From SIG402 sp045639045 (lineage in GTDB: Bacteria > Bacillota > Clostridia > Christensenellales > Borkfalkiaceae), in NCBI GenBank assembly GCA_045639045.1, contig JAZUCI010000077.1:1-5620 (forward strand): a stretch of DNA of 5,620 nucleotides. The letters run 5' to 3'. A program made the position numbers and the translations under genes. The notes beneath the pieces were generated by a model, which saw only the letters and a list, made by a program, of their open reading frames with translations, ran no database searches and was not told the DNA's origin. Position 1 is the stretch's first letter; each line of letters opens with the position of its first letter. Shown one piece after another: positions 4,854-5,620 of this stretch.

Positions 4854-5473
4854 TATTCTCCGTAGACCTCCTGTAATTTTTCAATAACTTCCTTGGTAGT
4901 TAAAATCTTTTGACTAGCAACTACGTCGTAAGTGTTGATTTGATCCACCGGAAGAGTGGACAAGGTGTTGATGTTTGCAGCGCTGCGACGAACGAGTTCG
5001 TTGCCGTCTGCCATAACAAGCAAGGTTCTCTTGTTTAAGTCGAAGGTGTTCAAAACGTTAACCATTTCTTTGGTTTTGCCCGAAACGGTTAAATCTGCAA
5101 GAACAACCACTTCGTTATCCGCGAACTTTTTGGAAAGTGCAGAGAAGAGAGCCAAACGCTTTGCGGTGATGTTCATCTTCTTGCTGAAATCGCGGGACTT
5201 GGGTGCGAATACCACGCCGCCCTTAATCCATTGGGGTGCGCGGATGGAACCTTGACGGGCACGACCGGTACCCTTTTGACGCCAGGGTTTAATGCCGCCG
5301 CCACGAACTTCACTTCTCGTAAGCGTGCTCTTGGTGCCTTGACGTTCGTTTGCCAAGCGCGTTACTACCGCTTGATGAATGAGCGCTTCGTTGTATTCCA
5401 AGGAAAAGATTTCGGAAAGTTCCAATTCTTCCTTTACGCTACCATCCATATTGTATACGTTAATTTTAGCCAT
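4853..5473 (-). CDS. rplD: 50S ribosomal protein L4
   Basis: L4 is an early assembly protein that lines the exit tunnel with a long loop; in E. coli it also represses the S10 operon through the mRNA leader. The 206-residue protein has the family length. After the short N-terminal strand comes HQAVVTRLANERQGTKSTLT (33-52), then the tunnel loop GGGIKPWRQKGTGRARQGS (58-76) and the conserved IRAPQWIKGGVVFAPKSRDF (77-96). Macrolide-resistance changes in other species fall in the KPWRQKGTGRAR motif, which is intact here. The start has AAAGGAG at 5485-5491, eleven bases upstream and slightly long. The gene follows rplC after 20 bases and overlaps rplW by one base. The leader where L4 could act would lie upstream of rpsJ, outside this window. 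Confidence 0.98.
   Translation of the reverse strand: MAKINVYNMDGSVKEELELSEIFSLEYNEALIHQAVVTRLANERQGTKSTLTRSEVRGGGIKPWRQKGTGRARQGSIRAPQWIKGGVVFAPKSRDFSKKMNITAKRLALFSALSKKFADNEVVVLADLTVSGKTKEMVNVLNTFDLNKRTLLVMADGNELVRRSAANINTLSTLPVDQINTYDVVASQKILTTKEVIEKLQEVYGE
4858..4872 (-). promoter_or_regulatory. Double ribosome binding site of rplW inside the end of rplD
   Basis: Two candidates occur on the minus strand within the last codons of rplD: AGGAGGT at 4866-4872, which ends about twelve bases from the ATG, and GGAG at 4858-4861, four bases from it. Neither spacing is ideal. With the TAATG overlap, initiation probably relies on ribosomes finishing L4. Confidence 0.65.
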
Positions 5474-5493
5474 TGTTTCAGTTGCTCCTTTCC

Positions 5494-5620
5494 TTATTTC
5501 ACCGTAGCGGTGATGGTAACGACGCTACCCTTAGGACCGGGGATTGCGCCTTTGATGAGGAGTGCGTTTCTTGCCGCGTCAACCTTAAGTCGGATCGTAG
5601 CCATGTCGTTCTGTGAGCCA
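5494..5620 (-). CDS. rplC: 50S ribosomal protein L3, C-terminal fragment (5' end outside window)
   Basis: L3 starts assembly of the large subunit with L24 and reaches the peptidyl transferase centre. Only the last 41 codons and the TAA stop (5494-5496) are here. I read them from the reverse complement as GSQNDMATIRLK, then VDAARNALLIKGAIPGPKGS, then VVTITATVK. The VDxxRNxLLIKGAxPGPKG block is diagnostic of the L3 C-terminus. Just before it, the usual short stretch QNLEVVK reads QNDMATIRLK, about three residues longer by my recollection of the family. The position immediately upstream of rplD is the expected one. The large N-terminal part and the Gln-containing loop are not visible. Confidence 0.93.
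   Translation of the reverse strand, partial: GSQNDMATIRLKVDAARNALLIKGAIPGPKGSVVTITATVK

Larger units (their letters stand above)
1..5620 (-). other. S10-spc ribosomal protein operon segment (rplC to rplE)
   Basis: Thirteen co-directional genes run in the order L3-L4-L23-L2-S19-L22-S3-L16-L29-S17-L14-L24-L5, the standard bacterial order in which the S10 and spc groups are joined. Spacings in bases are 20, overlap 1, 20, 13, 11, 13, 2, overlap 11, 10, 21, 11 and 15. No intergenic space exceeds 21 bases, and I see no terminator hairpin or promoter between genes, so a single transcript is the simplest reading. By family convention rpsJ (S10) should lie beyond the right edge, and S14, S8 and L6 genes beyond the left edge. 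Confidence 0.95.

Noticed and set aside
1..5620. Search for a novel system, mobile element, CRISPR array, tRNA or riboswitch
   Set aside because: Every base belongs to a ribosomal protein gene or a gap of 21 bases or less. Nothing unexplained remains apart from the L24 and L22 additions.

Overview
This window is one continuous stretch of the bacterial S10-spc ribosomal protein operon, read entirely on the minus strand. In transcription order (right to left) it holds the 3' end of rplC (L3), then complete rplD (L4), rplW (L23), rplB (L2), rpsS (S19), rplV (L22), rpsC (S3), rplP (L16), rpmC (L29), rpsQ (S17), rplN (L14) and rplX (L24), and finally rplE (L5), which lacks only its last few codons at the left edge. 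Gene order and orientation are the canonical bacterial ones. No gene is missing, inserted or broken.

The source is most likely a Firmicutes-like bacterium, probably a member of the Clostridia. The reasons are the Firmicutes-type L2 C-terminus (GEGRAPIGR at residues 235-243), an L24 that carries two CxxC pairs, strong AGGAGG-type ribosome binding sites before most genes, and S10 and spc gene sets joined without a gap. Base composition looks moderate by eye, and I did not count it. A Christensenellales-like or other uncultured gut lineage is possible, but the sequence alone does not settle this.

The genes are packed very tightly. The largest gap between genes is 21 bases, rplD/rplW overlap by 1 base and rplP/rpmC by 11. 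All twelve visible stop codons are TAA, and in several junctions the stop codon runs straight into the next Shine-Dalgarno sequence. No internal promoter or terminator is visible, and there is no intergenic room for one. The arrangement points to one polycistronic mRNA with translational coupling. The products are ribosome assembly partners: L3, L4, L22, L23, L24 and L29 are early 23S rRNA binders, with L22, L23, L24 and L29 around the polypeptide exit tunnel; L2, L14 and L16 lie at the peptidyl transferase centre or subunit interface; L5 is in the central protuberance; S3, S17 and S19 belong to the small subunit.

The part that departs from the ordinary is the C-terminus of L24. A normal zinc-ribbon-type L24 core is followed by a roughly 60-residue, low-complexity, Lys/Ala-rich, histone-H1-like tail that contains a perfect 13-residue repeat. 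The two repeat copies are identical in protein but differ at 8 of 13 codons, every time in the third base, so the amino-acid sequence appears to be under selection. I found no evidence of a mobile element, CRISPR array, RNA gene or novel multi-gene system here.
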